Below, in pieces: positions 12,201 through 24,160 of a stretch of 64,000 nucleotides of DNA. Each line of letters opens with the position of its first letter. Within the stretch, counting starts at the first letter, position 1. The position numbers and the translations under genes were made by a program. Under the pieces are notes generated by a model. It saw only the letters and a program-made list of their open reading frames with translations, was not told the origin of the DNA and searched no databases. The stretch comes from Lasiosphaeris hirsuta (taxonomy: Eukaryota; Ascomycota; Sordariomycetes; Sordariales; Lasiosphaeriaceae): the NCBI GenBank assembly GCA_030549175.1, contig JAUKUA010000005.1, positions 2,604,001 to 2,668,000 of the forward strand, read 5' to 3'.

Positions 12201-14746
12201 GAGCAGTTTTCCTTCTTTGCAGGCGCTCACGAGACTGGGCTTCGCAGACAGGGTGATGGACCGTCGGCTTTCGTTCTTCTCTAGGATAACTAGATCAGGG
12301 AGAATTTGGCCAACATGAATCCTTTTCAGCGCCGAAAGCGTTTTGCTAATTGATTTGTCGGTGAGGTGGTTAACCGGGAGAATGGCTTTTAGGGAGCTAT
12401 CGGTGAGCTCGACAAAAGTATCGGTCTCGATCTTCTGGCTAACCTTTGCAGAAACCAGATCGCCAATCTTGAGATTCTTCAATGCCAGCTGCTTTTCAAA
12501 GCTAAAAGCTGAAGGATCTTTGCAAGACACAATAAACCTGCTCACATCTGGGTCAAAGCTGATGATGTAAATGCTGACTGTCTGACCAACACGGAAGTGT
12601 TCTTTCGGGTCTTGAATATAGGCCTCGCTCATCTCAGAGACTGGGAGGAATCCTCGCAACTGGCCATAGAATTGCACAATGGCGCCGTGTTGAAGAATTT
12701 TGACGATTGTGCCAGGCGCCTGTAGTCCAACAGCGAGTTCATCGTAAGACTGGATGGGGGGGGCTTCAGAGTTAACGAGAGTCTTCTTCAAAGTCAAACG
12801 GAGTTGATGCCTCGAAGGGTTGGTTGACAACACACGAGTCTTGACCTTCATGCCTTCCCTAAACTTCTTCTCGGGGTGTTGGAGGTGGACGTCGGCCAAA
12901 TGTATCTGCGGGACCAGCCCAGAGATACCCTCAGCGACCCTGACGATCAGACCTCCAAGGCCATCCCCGTTGATAACCAGCTTCTCCACGACACCGGGAA
13001 CCACTGCACCCACGGGGATGTCTTCGATTCGGAGGAATGGTTGCTCCAAAACCTTCTTCTCAAGGGACAGCAGATACATGCCATCGAAGGAGTTGTAGCC
13101 AATTATTCTGCCGGGGTGAACCGAGCCGATCTTATATGGCCCACTGTTTTCGAACAAACCATCCACCTTGCCATCCTTAACTCGCGAGATGTGGACGAAT
13201 CCCGGAATACCTGGGATCCCGACATCGACATATAAGCCAATCTCAGCCTCAACTCTCTTTACTGTGCATGTATCCACCTGTGCCGAATGGGGAAGAAGCT
13301 TAACAGGCGAAACTAATTGACCATCCTTCTCGGCTATCTTCGATGTCATCTTGAGCACATGTGGTAGGAGGGAGACGCCTAGCTTGGGTGTCTTGGAAGT
13401 CGGGAATGTGCAGATGACCCGCACCTTGACCCGCGATCCCACCTTGTATTTCTCCTCCAGGTCAACGCCGTCGGGGCCAGCACCCGAATGGACGAGGTCT
13501 GCGGTGACATCCAGATGCCCCATTACTTTTCCAACAAGGCCATACTGAGAAACCTCAGACACAAGGATATCGGCTGCGGTTCCAGGCAAATAGGTGCTGA
13601 TCGTAGTGGCCTCGGTCGGATTATGCTTGGCCTTGCCGAGTCTGTCCGCCTGGGTAGAGAGCTGCACGACCTTCCCGTTTGCGCTTTTCCCAGTAACAAT
13701 GCAAAGTACAACAGAACCCGGTTGCAAACTCTCTTCTGGGATGCTCTTGTCGAGCTGCTTCTTGGGCAAGAATGCACGGAGGTCAGAATCGGCGATACCG
13801 ATGTCCATAACGAAGCCATGATCCTCAACACTGACAACAGAAGCCATTAGAGTAGAATTAGGGACAACATCGGTGTCCGCCATGCCAATATTGGCGAGGA
13901 CCGGTTGGAGAGAGAGCTCGATATGGCGCTTGGGCTTTCCGGCGGTCGAGGACTCATCGATGGTCGACACAACGTAAGCTCGTACGTATTGGTCGAGGTG
14001 GAAAAGGGACTTGAGGTCCACGTCGTCTGTGTTCTCGTCATCAAATTCCTCTGCATCGTTGTCGTTCGCCGCGCTTGCTTCCAGGCGCTGTGTAAGAGCG
14101 TCGGAAATGGTGGTAATGGGCACATGGCCAACGAGGTTGTTCGGCAGAGCGACGGCGATATCGAGAAGGTTGATGGCGCAGACGGTACCGAGAACGAGCG
14201 AACCCTTGACCAGTCGCTGCGCAAATTTGATTAGCATATATCAAGACACGAGACGTGGTGCTGGTGTACCTTGAAGTTCAGGCTCTCAATCTTGACAGCA
14301 TCCTCGTCACGAACAGGCTTGATTGATGTCTCGTCGGTCTTGGACTTGCGCTTCTTCTTCCCAATCTTCTCCTCCTTGCTGGCAGCGCTAGTCTCTGCCT
14401 CAAAGAGCACATCGTTCTTTGCCTGGACTTGAATATGCTTCTGCTCGAGAGGGGTCAGGATGCTGCCACCTCCTCTGGGAAACAATGGCTCATCCTCCTT
14501 GAGTAGAGTGACCAATGGCTTGGAAACCGGCTTGGATGGGGCAGGTTTCTCCTCCTTTTCTGGCTTGGATGGTTTCGCTGACTTTGGCTGCTTGGTGTGC
14601 TTTGCGCCTGCTTTACCGTCCTCTTTCGCAGTCGCAGGTTCGCCACTGGATTTCGGCCGCTTTGAAGGCCGCGATTCGGAGGCAGGGCGTGTTGACTTTG
14701 TAGCCGCGGGACCACCTGGCCCTTCTTTGCGCTTTAGTGAACTCAT
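9229..14746 (-). CDS. rrp5: rRNA biogenesis protein RRP5 (S1 and HAT repeats)
   Basis: Three exons: 14746-14270, 14216-9822 and 9765-9229, giving 1802 residues (yeast Rrp5 has about 1730). The introns of 53 and 56 bp have GTAC donors, and the first has a TGCTAAT branch. The N-terminus is a Lys/Pro-rich basic tail. A long tandem array of S1 RNA-binding repeats follows, with typical pieces such as VGDIIRGFVKNVSDKGLFVSL and GQIITGKVRKVEEYGAFIDI. An acidic linker with a run of Asp follows. The C-terminus has HAT/TPR-like helical repeats (ASDYERLLLGQPDSSQLWIAY; DRARALLKRATQTL). Rrp5 is a nucleolar factor needed for both 18S and 5.8S/25S rRNA processing: the S1 repeats bind pre-rRNA and the HAT part serves early 40S assembly. 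Strong identification from the two-part architecture and length. It shares a 714-bp divergent promoter region with the gene at 15461. Confidence 0.96.
10347..10367. repeat. GTC trinucleotide x7 encoding the RRP5 acidic run
   Basis: Seven copies of GTC on the plus strand (GAC on the coding strand) encode part of the poly-Asp stretch in the linker between the S1 and HAT parts of RRP5. Such runs are prone to length variation. Confidence 0.85.
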
Positions 14747-15460
14747 TTTTGGTGTTTATAATTTGAAGGGGTCGTGTCAATTGGAGAGCAATCCTCTCTG
14801 GATCCCTCAGCCAAAGTTCCCGCCTCCGAAAATGATCAAAAAAATGTAGGCGGTAGCTGCCCACCACAAAATTTTTGGGTGGAGCGCTGCACTTCCGATA
14901 ACGATAAGGAAGGCGGTCTGACTGCAGGTGGGTCGAAGCGTTTCTGCCTTAACTCAACAAAGAGGGGCATATTGACGACAGGGGAGCAGGCAGCTGACGC
15001 CTGAACCCATAGGAATGGGAAGGCCACGCGAAGTACCCTGTACGCAGATGACCTTATGAACCTGCGTAACAGACACATGCTACCATCTTTTCGCGCTCTG
15101 GTCATGTCATTTCAAGAGGCATAAGTTCAAGCTATATGTTAGCCCAAGACGGCTAATTTACTAAGCTTTTGTACGAAATAAGGCCAAAGAACAAGGGAGG
15201 CCCGGCCAGCCCTAGCCGCGGTTTTCGGTACTTGTAGGTGAATGACGTACCGCCCCAACAATCGGCTCAAGCCATTTGGAGGCGTGCTTGGACCAGAACC
15301 AGCCAGTGAACCAGACGACACGACGACGTACATACATTAGACTATCTCCAGTGGAGTGCAGGCAACAATAGGACAAAGCCAAAACGGCACTCGCTGCCAA
15401 CAGTCACCCCGTTCACAACAACCCCGACACCACGTCTCATCCTCCGTGTTGTTCAGCACA
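14747..15460. other. Divergent promoter region, RRP5 (-) / hydrolase-like gene (+)
   Basis: 714 bp between two start codons facing away from each other. No supportable coding frame, repeat or RNA gene is seen. Confidence 0.6.
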
Positions 15461-18439
15461 ATGGGTCCCCGAAAACGCGCAAAGCCGAACCCCGTCGAAG
15501 CAAGCGCAAGTCTCGCAACCGCAATGCCGTCCCAACAAACATCGTCGACATCGCAATCGCTGTCGCAGCCATCTCAGCCATCACAGAGTTCTTCACACTC
15601 ATCCAAGTCTCGTTCAACTACCGCCACGCCGACTCCTAGCCACACAACCCCACAGCTTTCACAGCTGAGCATAACACCGAATGGGACCGAAGGCAGCAGC
15701 GCGACGCCGACCAAATCCACCAAACAGGTACCTCGGCCAATCTCGAGGGCCCGGCTTTTGCTAACTAAGTATTCAGGTCCGTGAGACGCGTAGCTGGTAC
15801 GGCTCATGGCCGCGGAAATCGTCAGCCTCAACCCAAGTTGCCCGAGAAACGATACTAGGTGGGACTGTGAAATCAAGGACGACAGCCGATTTCAGTCGAT
15901 TCAGCACCAAGAAAGATGCCGACGGTATGAGTCTGGACGAGCCCCTGGCATCTGCGCCGACATTGCCAGAAATCGAAGAGTGTGGTGAGATTCCAGGAGC
16001 TGGCGCAGCCGGATTGGGGGCCGTTGAAACAACAAAGCCTCCCCAGCAGTTGGCAGGAAATGCCGTCAAGCCTCAGAAAGTTGATGGAAAGAAAACGGAC
16101 GAAAGCCAAGAACAAATTACGGGCCCGGTGGTGGATGCTCCCATCGTCCCGCAGGCAGCTGTGGAACCGGTTGCAAACCCGCCGGCTACCTCTGGCTGGC
16201 TTGGGTGGTTTGGACGGCCTACACAAGCAGCCACAGACGTCACCGAGATAAAGCCTGATGAGCAGCCCAAAGCCGATGAAATGGCATCAAACGACGTGAA
16301 GCCTCTGGGACCCCTGAATACCGAAGCCGCAAAGCCGGTGCATCAGGAGCAGCCAGTGGTTGAGCAACCGGAACCCCCTAGTGAGCCCGCAGTACAGCAG
16401 GGAAGACCGGCGACGGCCTCTGGTGGTTATTGGTTTGGTCTCTGGTATACCAGCAGCGCCGCTACCCCCGCTCCTGCCCCAGATGCACAGGTTGACGCAG
16501 TACCGGTGACAGCTGCGCCAGATGAGCCTGTTCAGCCAGTCAAGGAGCCTGAAGATATTGTTATGCAGGATGCACCCCCAGTTGAGGCAGCACCTGCGCC
16601 GCCACCGAAGGCCGGCTCAACTTGGGCGTTTTGGTCCCGCGACACAGGCTCAGCTTCTGAGACTAAGAGTATCCAACAGGCGGAAGAAGGTCAGCTCGCG
16701 GTTATTGGGGATAGTTCCGAATCTCACCCCAAGAGAGCGAACTCTTTCGAAGTTAGAGATACCCCAGTAAAGGAGCCATCGCTAAAATCAGCAAAGTCGT
16801 CGAAAAAGGATGATCAAAGTAAGCCCGTGGCAACGCCTTCCAAGGAAATTTTGTCCAAGAAGAACAAACGGACCCGACCGCTCTCGATGACCGCTGATGA
16901 GCTTACGCCTTCTCGTCCCGGGACACCCGTGCCCGATACCTCATCCAAGGCCGAGCCGGCGGCAAAGGCGGGAGCTTCCAAGGCGCCGACCCCTCCGAAA
17001 GCTCTGACGACTAATGTTCTACTTCCGTCTTTTGGAAATACGTACCGACTGAAGGAGAATCCTTCCATAATGCGGCAGATCGCACAGCTGCTACTAAGAA
17101 CACAACAGCCACCGGCGAAGCATGTTCATCTCTCCAAAGACCAACCCAAAATCAAGAAGGCGATTGCGATCGGCGTCCATGGTCTTTTCCCCGCAAGCTA
17201 CCTTCGCCCAATGATTGGCCAGCCGACCGGGACGTCAATCAAGTTCGCAAACCACTGTGTGTCGGCCATTAGGAGATGGGCCGATGCGCATGGTAGTGAG
17301 GACTGCGAGATTGAAAAGGTTGCCCTGGAAGGGGAGGGCAAGATTGGTGACCGTGTAGAAAACTTGTGGAAGCTTCTACTCAACTGGATTGACCATATTC
17401 GTAGCGCCGACCTAATCCTCTTAGGCTGTCACTCTCAGGGAGTGCCGGTAACCATTATGTTGCTGGCGAAACTATATGAGTTGGGGGTGATAACTACAGC
17501 CAAGGTTGGAGTGTGTGCCATGGGTAAGTCATGGGGGAGACGTCGTTTGAAAAACAGAATGCTAACTAATAAACTCTAGCTGGTGTCTCTCTCGGTCCAT
17601 TCCCTGACTACAAATCAAGCATGGGGATACTCATGGGCACGGCTGCGGAACTTTGGGAGTTCGCAGACCCACAAAGTGAAGTGTCCAAGAGGCTCGAGGC
17701 GTCAATAAAGGTGGTGCTAGGTTATGGGGCTCGCATTACATTTATTGGCAGCATGGACGACCAACTTGTACCTTTGGAGGTATGCAGCCCCCCTTCGGAC
17801 CAGGCTGTTGGGCTCTAACAGTTATTCTAGTCGGCCATATACGCCCCGGTCCACCACCCGTACATATATCGTGCCGTTTTCATCGACGGCCGAATCCATG
17901 CTCCCGATTTGTATGTCTCAAACAGCCAACCCCCAAGACTGCTATACTAACTCACCGCAGCATTGCGCACCTTGTCGGCTTCGCACTGCGATTGCGAAAT
18001 CTTGGCGTAACCGATCATGGTCTTATTCGTGAGCTTTCTACACCCCTCGCGGGGAGTCTCTATTCCGGCGAAGGCCACTCTCGACTTTATGATGACGATC
18101 AAGTCTACGAGTAAGGTTCCCCCCCTCTCTGTTTGTCCGGCCCACCGACATACTTGCCATGCTAACCAACCCAGTCTCGCGGTGACACACGCCCTCGAGA
18201 CCACAAGCATTGGCGACGTGCCGTGTGAAGTGCACCAGCGCCAAGGCGGCGCTGGCAGTCCAAACAACCCGTACCACCTGCCGTGGATCATGCGCGGTCT
18301 GCTCGAAGAGGATTTTGTGCGCACTGAGCTTAATTCAGAGACTGCGGAACTGTTGCGCCAATTTGATGACTGGAAGCCCACGACAAAGGCGCTCAAGGAT
18401 GTCAAGTATAGATTGGAGTCGGTGAGGTCAAAGCTGTAG
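15461..18439 (+). CDS. Alpha/beta-hydrolase-like fungal protein with Trp-doublet repeats
   Basis: Six exons: 15461-15727, 15777-17523, 17580-17779, 17831-17910, 17961-18110 and 18175-18439, giving 902 residues. All five introns (49-64 bp) have GT...AG ends and keep the frame. The first ~500 residues are disordered: a Ser/Gln-rich start, then Pro/Ala/Glu-rich sequence with four W-x(2-3)-W motifs. The C-terminal ~400 residues look like an alpha/beta-hydrolase. A core strand KKAIAIGVHGLFP is followed by a nucleophile elbow LILLGCHSQGVP (Ser near residue 642, with Cys where the first Gly of GxSxG normally stands). A strand then leads to the SMDDQLVP acid-residue region. A late conserved His may be in AVTHALE. 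I recall this architecture from uncharacterised Pezizomycotina proteins. The substrate and cell location are unknown. The ATG at 15461 begins MGPRKRAKPN; an earlier in-frame non-ATG extension was not used. Confidence 0.85.
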
Positions 18440-19064
18440 AATTATATCGACGGTTTGCAGGTACACGCGGTAGGGATATTTAGGGATATTTCCGGTGAGC
18501 GATGATTTCCGGAGCGAGCAATTTTGTTTTAGGGGGGCAAGGACGTTTAAAGGGGGGTTTGTTTTGGGTTTAGTTTAGTTAGGTTTTGTATCAAGATGGG
18601 ACGGACAGGACTCTATGGATGGACAGGACTCTGGATGGACTAGAATACAGACGGGAGGTGGAATGGATATGCGTTGGTTACGCGTGTACCAGATCACATA
18701 CTCGAGAACACAAAGAGACAGGGAGACATTAGCGATATACCCAGGCAAAGAGATAATAGAGCCTGTTGAGCCACTCAACATTGAACAGAATTTGGCCCAT
18801 AGCCATCTCCAATCGTCTTGGCCTCTTTTTATTAATAGTACATACAGAGGACTGAGAGGCATCTTTTGGTATATATGCATCTGCTGAATTCCTCCTGGTT
18901 TGGTATCAACCAACAATTTACACCGTTTTGGATATATTACCAACCACCACCCACTACTCGTACAAAATGCCGGGAGGACGCCCCCATTCGCAAACCCACT
19001 GGAATGCAGCTTTCGCCATTGCATATTCAATACACAATGACTCGTACAATGATTGTTTGCCTTT
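18440..19064. other. Convergent 3' region, with short direct repeats
   Basis: 625 bp between the convergent stops of the hydrolase-like gene (+) and the MPP-alpha gene (-). It holds two copies of TAGGGATATT (about 18472-18491) and an imperfect duplication of a GGACAGGACTCT unit (about 18603-18640). No coding frame is seen. Confidence 0.6.
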
Positions 19065-20889
19065 CTACCGTTTACCCAGTTGCCACTTGTAGATAATGTC
19101 TTGTATTTGGTCCCACCGCAGCTCCGTTAGCACACGTCCGCCCTCGGGTGTGGCCTCCTGAAGCACGACAGTGGGAGCACCGCTGCCGGCACCAGGGTTT
19201 GCAGCCATGCCACCAACAATGGTCTTGGCGACCCTCCGGAGGTCGCGGATCGAGAGGTCGGCGATCTTCCTGGTCATCTCGTGCACAGCGATCTTGCGGC
19301 CGTGGACTTGAACTTGACGGCCAAGATCCTCGAGCTCCACCATACGGCTTTCAAGGTTCATTAGTAGACTACTGCGCAGCTGATTCTTCGCACGGTTGAC
19401 TTCGATCTCGCCCAACGCCGAGAAGCCGCCCTCATGTGTGAGTGCCTGTAGCTCGCGACACATGACTTGCAGCATGTTGGCCGCATTTCCGGGGTAACAG
19501 GATCCTGCGATACCGAAGAGCCCAGAGTCGGTGTACGAGTGGTTGAAAGCTACGCACGACTCGACCCAGCCGTGTTGGTTCAGCACATTGGTGTACAACC
19601 GCGAGTACATGCCCTTGCCGGGGCCGCCAGCCGAGAAAGAGCCACCGCCGCCGAGGAGAGTCTGAAGGGTCGCTAGCGCATAGATGTCGGGCGAGGATAT
19701 GGGGAGACCTTCAAACGCGAGCTGGATATGGGTGAAGGCGGGGTAGTTAGGGTTCAGGGGTGGCGGCTGGACCGGGAGGGAGAGGAAACCGCCGGTATAA
19801 TGGGCCGGTCGATGTAGATCCTCTGCTGTGATTGAGGTGAGGGGTGTGTGACTTATCGATGCGTTTTGTGTGGCTGAGGTTGTGAGATTCTTGAAGAACG
19901 GGATCTTTGACAGCAAGGTCGAAGACTGTTGTGAAGGCGTGGATATAGATGAAGATGAGGAGGCTGAGTAGTCACTAGAATCCGATGATAGTGAGTCAAG
20001 CGATGTCTCTGACCCGGCTCTCGATATCGTGGGCGTCTGTAGGGGCTTCATATCGCCAAAATATTTCTCGGCGAGTTTGACTGCTGTCTCGTGCGGTACA
20101 CCGGCGAAGGCGACAACAGTTCGTTCTGGCGTGTAGAAGGACTCCCGGTATTTCTGGATGGTATTCTGGTCAATTTGGCCGAGCCTTTCTTGAGGGCAGA
20201 GCAGCGGATTTCCCAATGTGTTGTCTTTGAAGGCGGCCATGTGCACCAACTCAGGGAGGATGAGCTCGGGCTTAGACCAAATCTCCTTGACTTCATACTC
20301 GGCTGTGTCCAGCTGCTGCGAGACTTCCTCGTCAGTGACCCTCGGATTCCGAATCGTATCAGCAAGCAACTCTACGGCAGCAGGAATTGCAGAGTTGAAG
20401 GTCGCCGCTTGGTACATCATAGCCTCCCTGGATGAGGCGCATTGGATATTGCCACCCAGGTTCTCTACCGTCTCGAGGACCTCGTCGGCAGTGCGTGTCG
20501 CTGTCGACTTGAATGCTAGCCTGTCCATGATATGGCTGACACCACGCAGGAACTTGTTCTCGTAGCGTGATCCAGCATCAATATATACGCCCACTCCCGA
20601 GAAGGCATCGGGGAGATCCTCCGAGGCGACACGAACGCCATTGGGGAGGGTTGTGACCTTGTCGCGCGTTGTTGGGTCCTATTGCGACTGTTGGTTAGTT
20701 GTGCCCCTCAACGGTGACCAGGAAGCCGAGTTGCAAGCCTACCTTTGCTGTGGGCAATGGTGATACCGCGATAGCGAGGGCTCTCGTACCCCTCGGCGCA
20801 GGCGATGGCGATACGCGGGATATCCTAGACGGCGCCCATGCTGAGCGAGTCTGGTGAAGCAGGCGCGTTGGCCGGCACGTTCTGAGCAT
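19065..20889 (-). CDS. mas2: Mitochondrial processing peptidase alpha subunit
   Basis: Two exons, 20889-20743 and 20678-19065, separated by a 64-bp intron; 586 residues. The N-terminus is Arg/Ser-rich without acidic residues, a good matrix-targeting presequence. The M16 N-domain begins TTLPNGVRVASEDLPDAFS, with YIDAGSRYE and the alpha-type helix HIMDRLAFKST. The zinc motif HxxEH of the catalytic beta subunit is absent, as expected for alpha. The alpha-specific glycine-rich loop is clear: LLGGGGSFSAGGPGKGM, with YSRLYTNVLN after it. A Ser/Thr-rich insertion of about 70 residues separates the N- and C-domains. Known role: with the beta subunit it removes presequences of imported proteins in the matrix; the alpha loop helps hold the substrate. 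The ATG at 20889 gives a complete presequence. It is divergent from the FHA-RING gene, with 459 bp between starts. Confidence 0.96.
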
Positions 20890-21348
20890 GGCTGTGGCTG
20901 CTTGGCTGCTATAATATCGGGCGCGGGGGGGTTGTCATGGCTCGCCAGACAGCGTCTCGAGTCGGGATGATGGTCAAATTCGCGATCGAACGGTCGAACG
21001 CCAAAGTTTTTAGAAATTCTCGGTTCTGTAGCGCTGTACCCCCGTAAAGCCGAAGCAGCAGCAGCTGATCGCGGTGTTATCGATAAGAGTGGCCAATCCT
21101 TACCTAAGCACTTGCCCCTTGCGGCTTGGCAATCGCAGCTGGGGTCAACTGAGTTGGTCGACTGACAGCTGGAGGCGGTACCGGGCGTCAGCGCCGAAAC
21201 ACATCGCCTCCCCACCGCCCCTTTCCCCCTGTGAGGAAACCAGAATACATGGATACTGCGTAGGCAGGCACACAGGCCATCCGCGTTCGTTCGACCTCAA
21301 ATTTCGTCTTGGACGAGGAACACCGGCTCCAGGTCTGGTTGCAGTTCA
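20890..21348. other. Divergent promoter region, MPP-alpha (-) / FHA-RING ligase (+)
   Basis: 459 bp between two start codons facing away from each other. Nothing else is recognisable. Confidence 0.6.
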
Positions 21349-21784
21349 ATGTTCACGCAACCCATTCCAGCGCCCAGTTCCCCGGGCCTTGCTGTATCTG
21401 TTTCTGTGCCTGCTGTTTCGACTGTATCTGCTGTTTCCGCGCTTTCTGCATCGCCGGCATCACCAACCTTGCGAACTAGTAGGCTTCGCGGTCTGAGCTA
21501 CCTGCGCAATTACACGCAGGCCCATCTGCTATCCCGAGACCAACATCAGCAATCCTCGCTCCTCCAGCCACAAGCACCGGCGTCATCTCCATCTGCTGCC
21601 TCACATACTTTGGCCAGTGCAGACGGCCTCCTGTCTCCTGCTGCTGCGTCGCCAGGCCCTTCCTCCCCATCCCGGTCCAATCGCTTCTCGCTGGTGCCCG
21701 CACTTAGCCATCCCCTCGGGGCCCCACCCTTTGGTTCTAGGACCCACGATACTAATACACCTACGGCGACGAATACTACAACAA

Positions 21785-21819
<35 letters not shown>

Positions 21820-23460
21820 CACGGTAAACGGTCGCCCGAGCCTACTGAGCCATCCACTGTCCCGTCAATCATTACTACATCGACGCCTGCTGAGCCCGGG
21901 AGACTCGCTGAGTTCCCTGCCCAGGACAGCACAATGACCCGGACACGGTCCGCGACCACGAGCGGGCACGAGGGTGGCAGCAGCGTCGACGTGCTGCCCT
22001 CGATCCGCTTCAGCACCTTTTACGATCCACGTGCTACCCGCCCATCCCTGACCTTCTCTACTATCTCCCGCACCCTCCCCACCGGCTCTGAGATCATTCG
22101 CGTCGGCCGCTACTCCGAGCGGGACAGCCAGCCAAACGTGCCGCACAATGCCCCCTCGGCGGCGCCCGTGGGCTTTAAGAGTAAGGTCGTCAGTCGGCGG
22201 CACTGTGAGTTTTGGTACGAGGAGGGCAAGTGGTTTATCAAGGACGTCAAGAGCAGCTCGGGCACATTCCTCAACCACATCCGGCTCAGTCCGCCAGGCA
22301 CCGAATCTAAGCCGTTTCCGGTCAACGATGGCGACATAGTACAGCTGGGCATTGACTTCAAGGGCGGCGAGGAGATGATCTTTCGTTGTGTTAAGATGCG
22401 GCTTGAGTTGAATCGAGGGTGGCAAAGCAAACTAAATACCTTCAAGTAAGTTTCGCCCGTGAGTGCATACGCAGCCCGACGGAGCCTCACTTCTTCCATC
22501 CGACTTCCACCCCGTACCGCCACCACGTGCTAACACAATGTCCCCGCCAGCATGACCACCCACAAGAGGTTAAGAAACATGACGGCCGGCTCAGCGAATA
22601 GCTCGTCGGCACAGTCCTACTCGCAGGATTGCTCGATATGTCTGAACAGCATTGCGGTACGTATCTCGGCATCTGACTGCATGCCGTGGAACTGTCCTAA
22701 CAATTGGATTGAATAGCCTTGCCAGTGCCTTTTTGTCGCACCCTGCTCGCATACATGGCATTACAAGTGCATCCGGTCTCTTCTGGCCTCTCCGTCCTAC
22801 CCAATATTCATTTGCCCAAATTGCCGCGCTGCGGCTGACCTTGAGGCCGAGGTCGAGGACCCCGAGGAATGGGAACAGCTTGACTCGGACGAGGGCGACC
22901 GCGCACAAGAGGGCGCGCTTTTACACGCTCGCGACAGTTCAGATAGTCAAGCCGCTCTCGCACCCCCTCGTAAGTCGAGAGAGTCGACGCGAAGTGCTCG
23001 GCAAGCGCAAAGCACGCCACAGCCCAGGGAGGTAGAAGTGCCGGATGTGACTATGCTCCTTGATGCGCCAACCTACGATATTACCGAGGTTGACGACAAC
23101 GCCCTCACACACCAACGTAGTAGCACCACTCGGCCAAGCGTGTCGCCATACTCGACGTCAAACCCCGTACCAATCCCATCGGCATCGTCGTCCTCACAGC
23201 GGATCGCCTCGGGAGGCGTCAGCATCGCGAGCGATGGCCGCCGGGACACACGGACCCCCTCGCCAACAGGGGCTCCGGTCACTACCACTGGTCACGAAGG
23301 TCCCATTACGCCGCGTAACGACGCCGGGCCGTGGGTGTTTGACGGCAGTGGCGCACGCATGCGAGTCGACGGGACACCGGCAACCCCCGCCGAAGGGGCT
23401 GGGGTCTCACGCATAAACAGCATAGAGGCTACCGTGGCAGATGATATTTCCATGACATGA
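21349..23460 (+). CDS. dma1: FHA-RING E3 ubiquitin ligase, Dma1/CHFR-RNF8 type
   Basis: Three exons: 21349-22445, 22551-22656 and 22717-23460; introns of 105 and 60 bp; 648 residues. The first ~220 residues are Ser/Pro/Ala-rich with a 10-residue Ala run. The FHA domain spans about 225-355, with IIRVGRYSE, VVSRRHCEFWYEEGKWFIKD, SSSGTFLN and NDGDIVQLG, i.e. the conserved GR, SRRH and SSGTFLN phosphothreonine-binding positions. The RING begins near residue 393: CSICLNSI, then PCSHTWHYKCI and CPNCR, so all zinc ligands are present. The intron at 22657 falls inside the RING. A long disordered tail follows. Known role of the family: recognises phosphoproteins through FHA and ubiquitylates them, delaying mitotic exit and affecting septins/septation (S. 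pombe Dma1, yeast Dma1/2). The symbol is by homology of architecture. Confidence 0.93.
21788..21817. repeat. CAG trinucleotide x10, coding poly-Ala
   Basis: Ten exact copies. It is read in the GCA frame and gives ten Ala residues in the disordered N-terminus of the FHA-RING protein. Confidence 0.9.
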
Positions 23461-24160
23461 TGTTCTTTGTGCCTTAGCGAAGTATGACTAGCGATGTCGG
23501 CAGTAGCGATTGGGGTAAAGCATTAGGGACAAACCAAGTAATTTTGTAGCTCATTGCGTCGGCGGGGAATGAGAGACTGGCATCAAGAAACCGGAGTTAT
23601 GCGTTGGCTTTTGTTTTGTCCTTGCTTTAGGAAAGGGGAAGGAGGAGAAGGGAGGAGCGTTTGTCTGGTTCTTTTATAGTTTTGTTTTTGCTTTCATGAG
23701 TCTATTCCTCCCCGACGTTATTGCTCAGGCTCCAACTGCCAATTACACCTCCTATTCTCTCATTTACACATGACACACTTACGTCCACTCCGTACACACT
23801 CACCATTCCACGAATATGAAGCATGCAGCGCGCACGCCACGCACTCATGCCCTCACATATACCACACCACAAGCTAGTCACCGGCGTGGGGAACTAGCCG
23901 TGATGCTGGAGGAGAATCGAAGGTTTCTTCTTGCGTTATGAATTCCGGTTTCGAGTCGTTTATCATAATGTGTGTGTGAACAAAACGGGGTTCGATCTTG
24001 CCGATATGCTTCATTTTATTCTATGAGTCGTACGTTCTTGGTGGGCGTTTGCATTCTCCGTCTCGATGGCGTCAGGATTGGGCTCGGATGAGCAACGTTG
24101 TCTGCAGTGAGGACACTTTTCCAAGTCGCGATATAATACAGCATAGTTGCCTCAAATACC
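23461..24160. other. 3' flank of FHA-RING gene and upstream region of 5S rRNA
   Basis: 700 bp. T-rich 3' UTR-like sequence runs to about 23700, followed by unstructured sequence up to the 5S gene. No coding frame is seen. Confidence 0.6.
24131..24139 (+). promoter_or_regulatory. TATA-like element of the 5S rRNA gene
   Basis: ATATAATAC starts 30 bases before the mature 5S start. An upstream TATA element around -29 is described for Neurospora 5S genes; the role here is inferred from position and sequence. Confidence 0.6.
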
